NCBI GenBank assembly: GCA_035550595.1
Contig: DASZOV010000094.1
Location: forward strand, 1 to 5,893
DNA: 5,893 nucleotides
Source: CALFMR01 sp035550595
GTDB taxonomy: Bacteria > Acidobacteriota > Vicinamibacteria > Vicinamibacterales > SCN-69-37
Reading direction: 5' to 3'
Within the stretch, counting starts at the first letter, position 1. Every line of letters begins with the position of its first letter. The notes below the pieces were generated by a model. The model saw only the letters and a list, made by a program, of their open reading frames with translations, did not search any database and was not told where the DNA came from. Shown one piece after another: positions 5,866 through 5,893 of the stretch. The position numbers and the translations under genes were made by a program.

Positions 5866-5889
5866 GATCAGTTTTGTCAAAAACTGATC
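5866..5889. repeat. Perfect inverted repeat upstream of the strong promoter
   Basis: Arms GATCAGTTTT (5866-5875) and AAAACTGATC (5880-5889) flank GTCA; outward the pairing extends by a T-G and a G-C position. It lies 9 bp upstream of the leftward -35, roughly -44 to -67 from the predicted start, a typical activator or repressor position. The AT-rich symmetry contrasts with the GC-rich surroundings and suits a dimeric regulator. It has no GC-rich stem or T-tract, so it is not a terminator. It could equally regulate a gene beyond the right edge. Confidence 0.55.
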
Positions 5890-5893
5890 GCGA

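Overview
The window is GC-rich bacterial chromosome with dense coding, short gaps, frequent GTG/TTG starts and Ala/Arg-rich proteins. The gene content is housekeeping (folate, lipid and nucleotide metabolism) plus one large exported folding or scaffold protein. The style resembles Acidobacteriota, possibly the Vicinamibacteria lineage. That placement rests on general resemblance only, and other high-GC phyla are not excluded. There is no phage, transposon, CRISPR, rRNA or tRNA signal.

Layout: a leftward gene cluster fills 1-2973. In transcription order it holds a deoxynucleoside kinase (TTG start), accD (GTG start), folC (GTG start, overlapping accD by 20 nt), and the first 13 codons of an exported protein that leaves the window at base 1. 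A 61-bp divergent promoter region separates the kinase from a rightward gene (3035-5326). That gene encodes a 763-residue probable lipoprotein with HEAT-like repeats and a C-terminal cyclophilin domain. Two tandem hairpins follow it, the second being a bidirectional terminator.

The last ~570 bp contain no conventional long gene but are highly organised. Reading leftward there is a perfect inverted repeat (5866-5889), a near-consensus sigma70-type promoter (TTGACA-N16-CATAAT, 5829-5856), about 195 nt of probably untranslated RNA, and a strong intrinsic terminator (5626-5661). After a GC-rich gap comes a 17-codon gene, MAKKAAKGGKKKGGKKR, with a good ribosome binding site. It ends in the bidirectional terminator shared with the HEAT-cyclophilin gene. 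The candidate small RNA and the tiny basic protein are the least conventional parts of the window.

Functionally, AccD (malonyl-CoA for fatty acids), FolC (folate polyglutamylation) and the deoxynucleoside kinase (dNMP salvage) are growth-linked cytoplasmic enzymes, plausibly co-expressed. The HEAT-cyclophilin protein acts outside the cytoplasm. Several starts lack a Shine-Dalgarno and have a -10-like hexamer 6-8 nt upstream, which suggests leaderless mRNAs.
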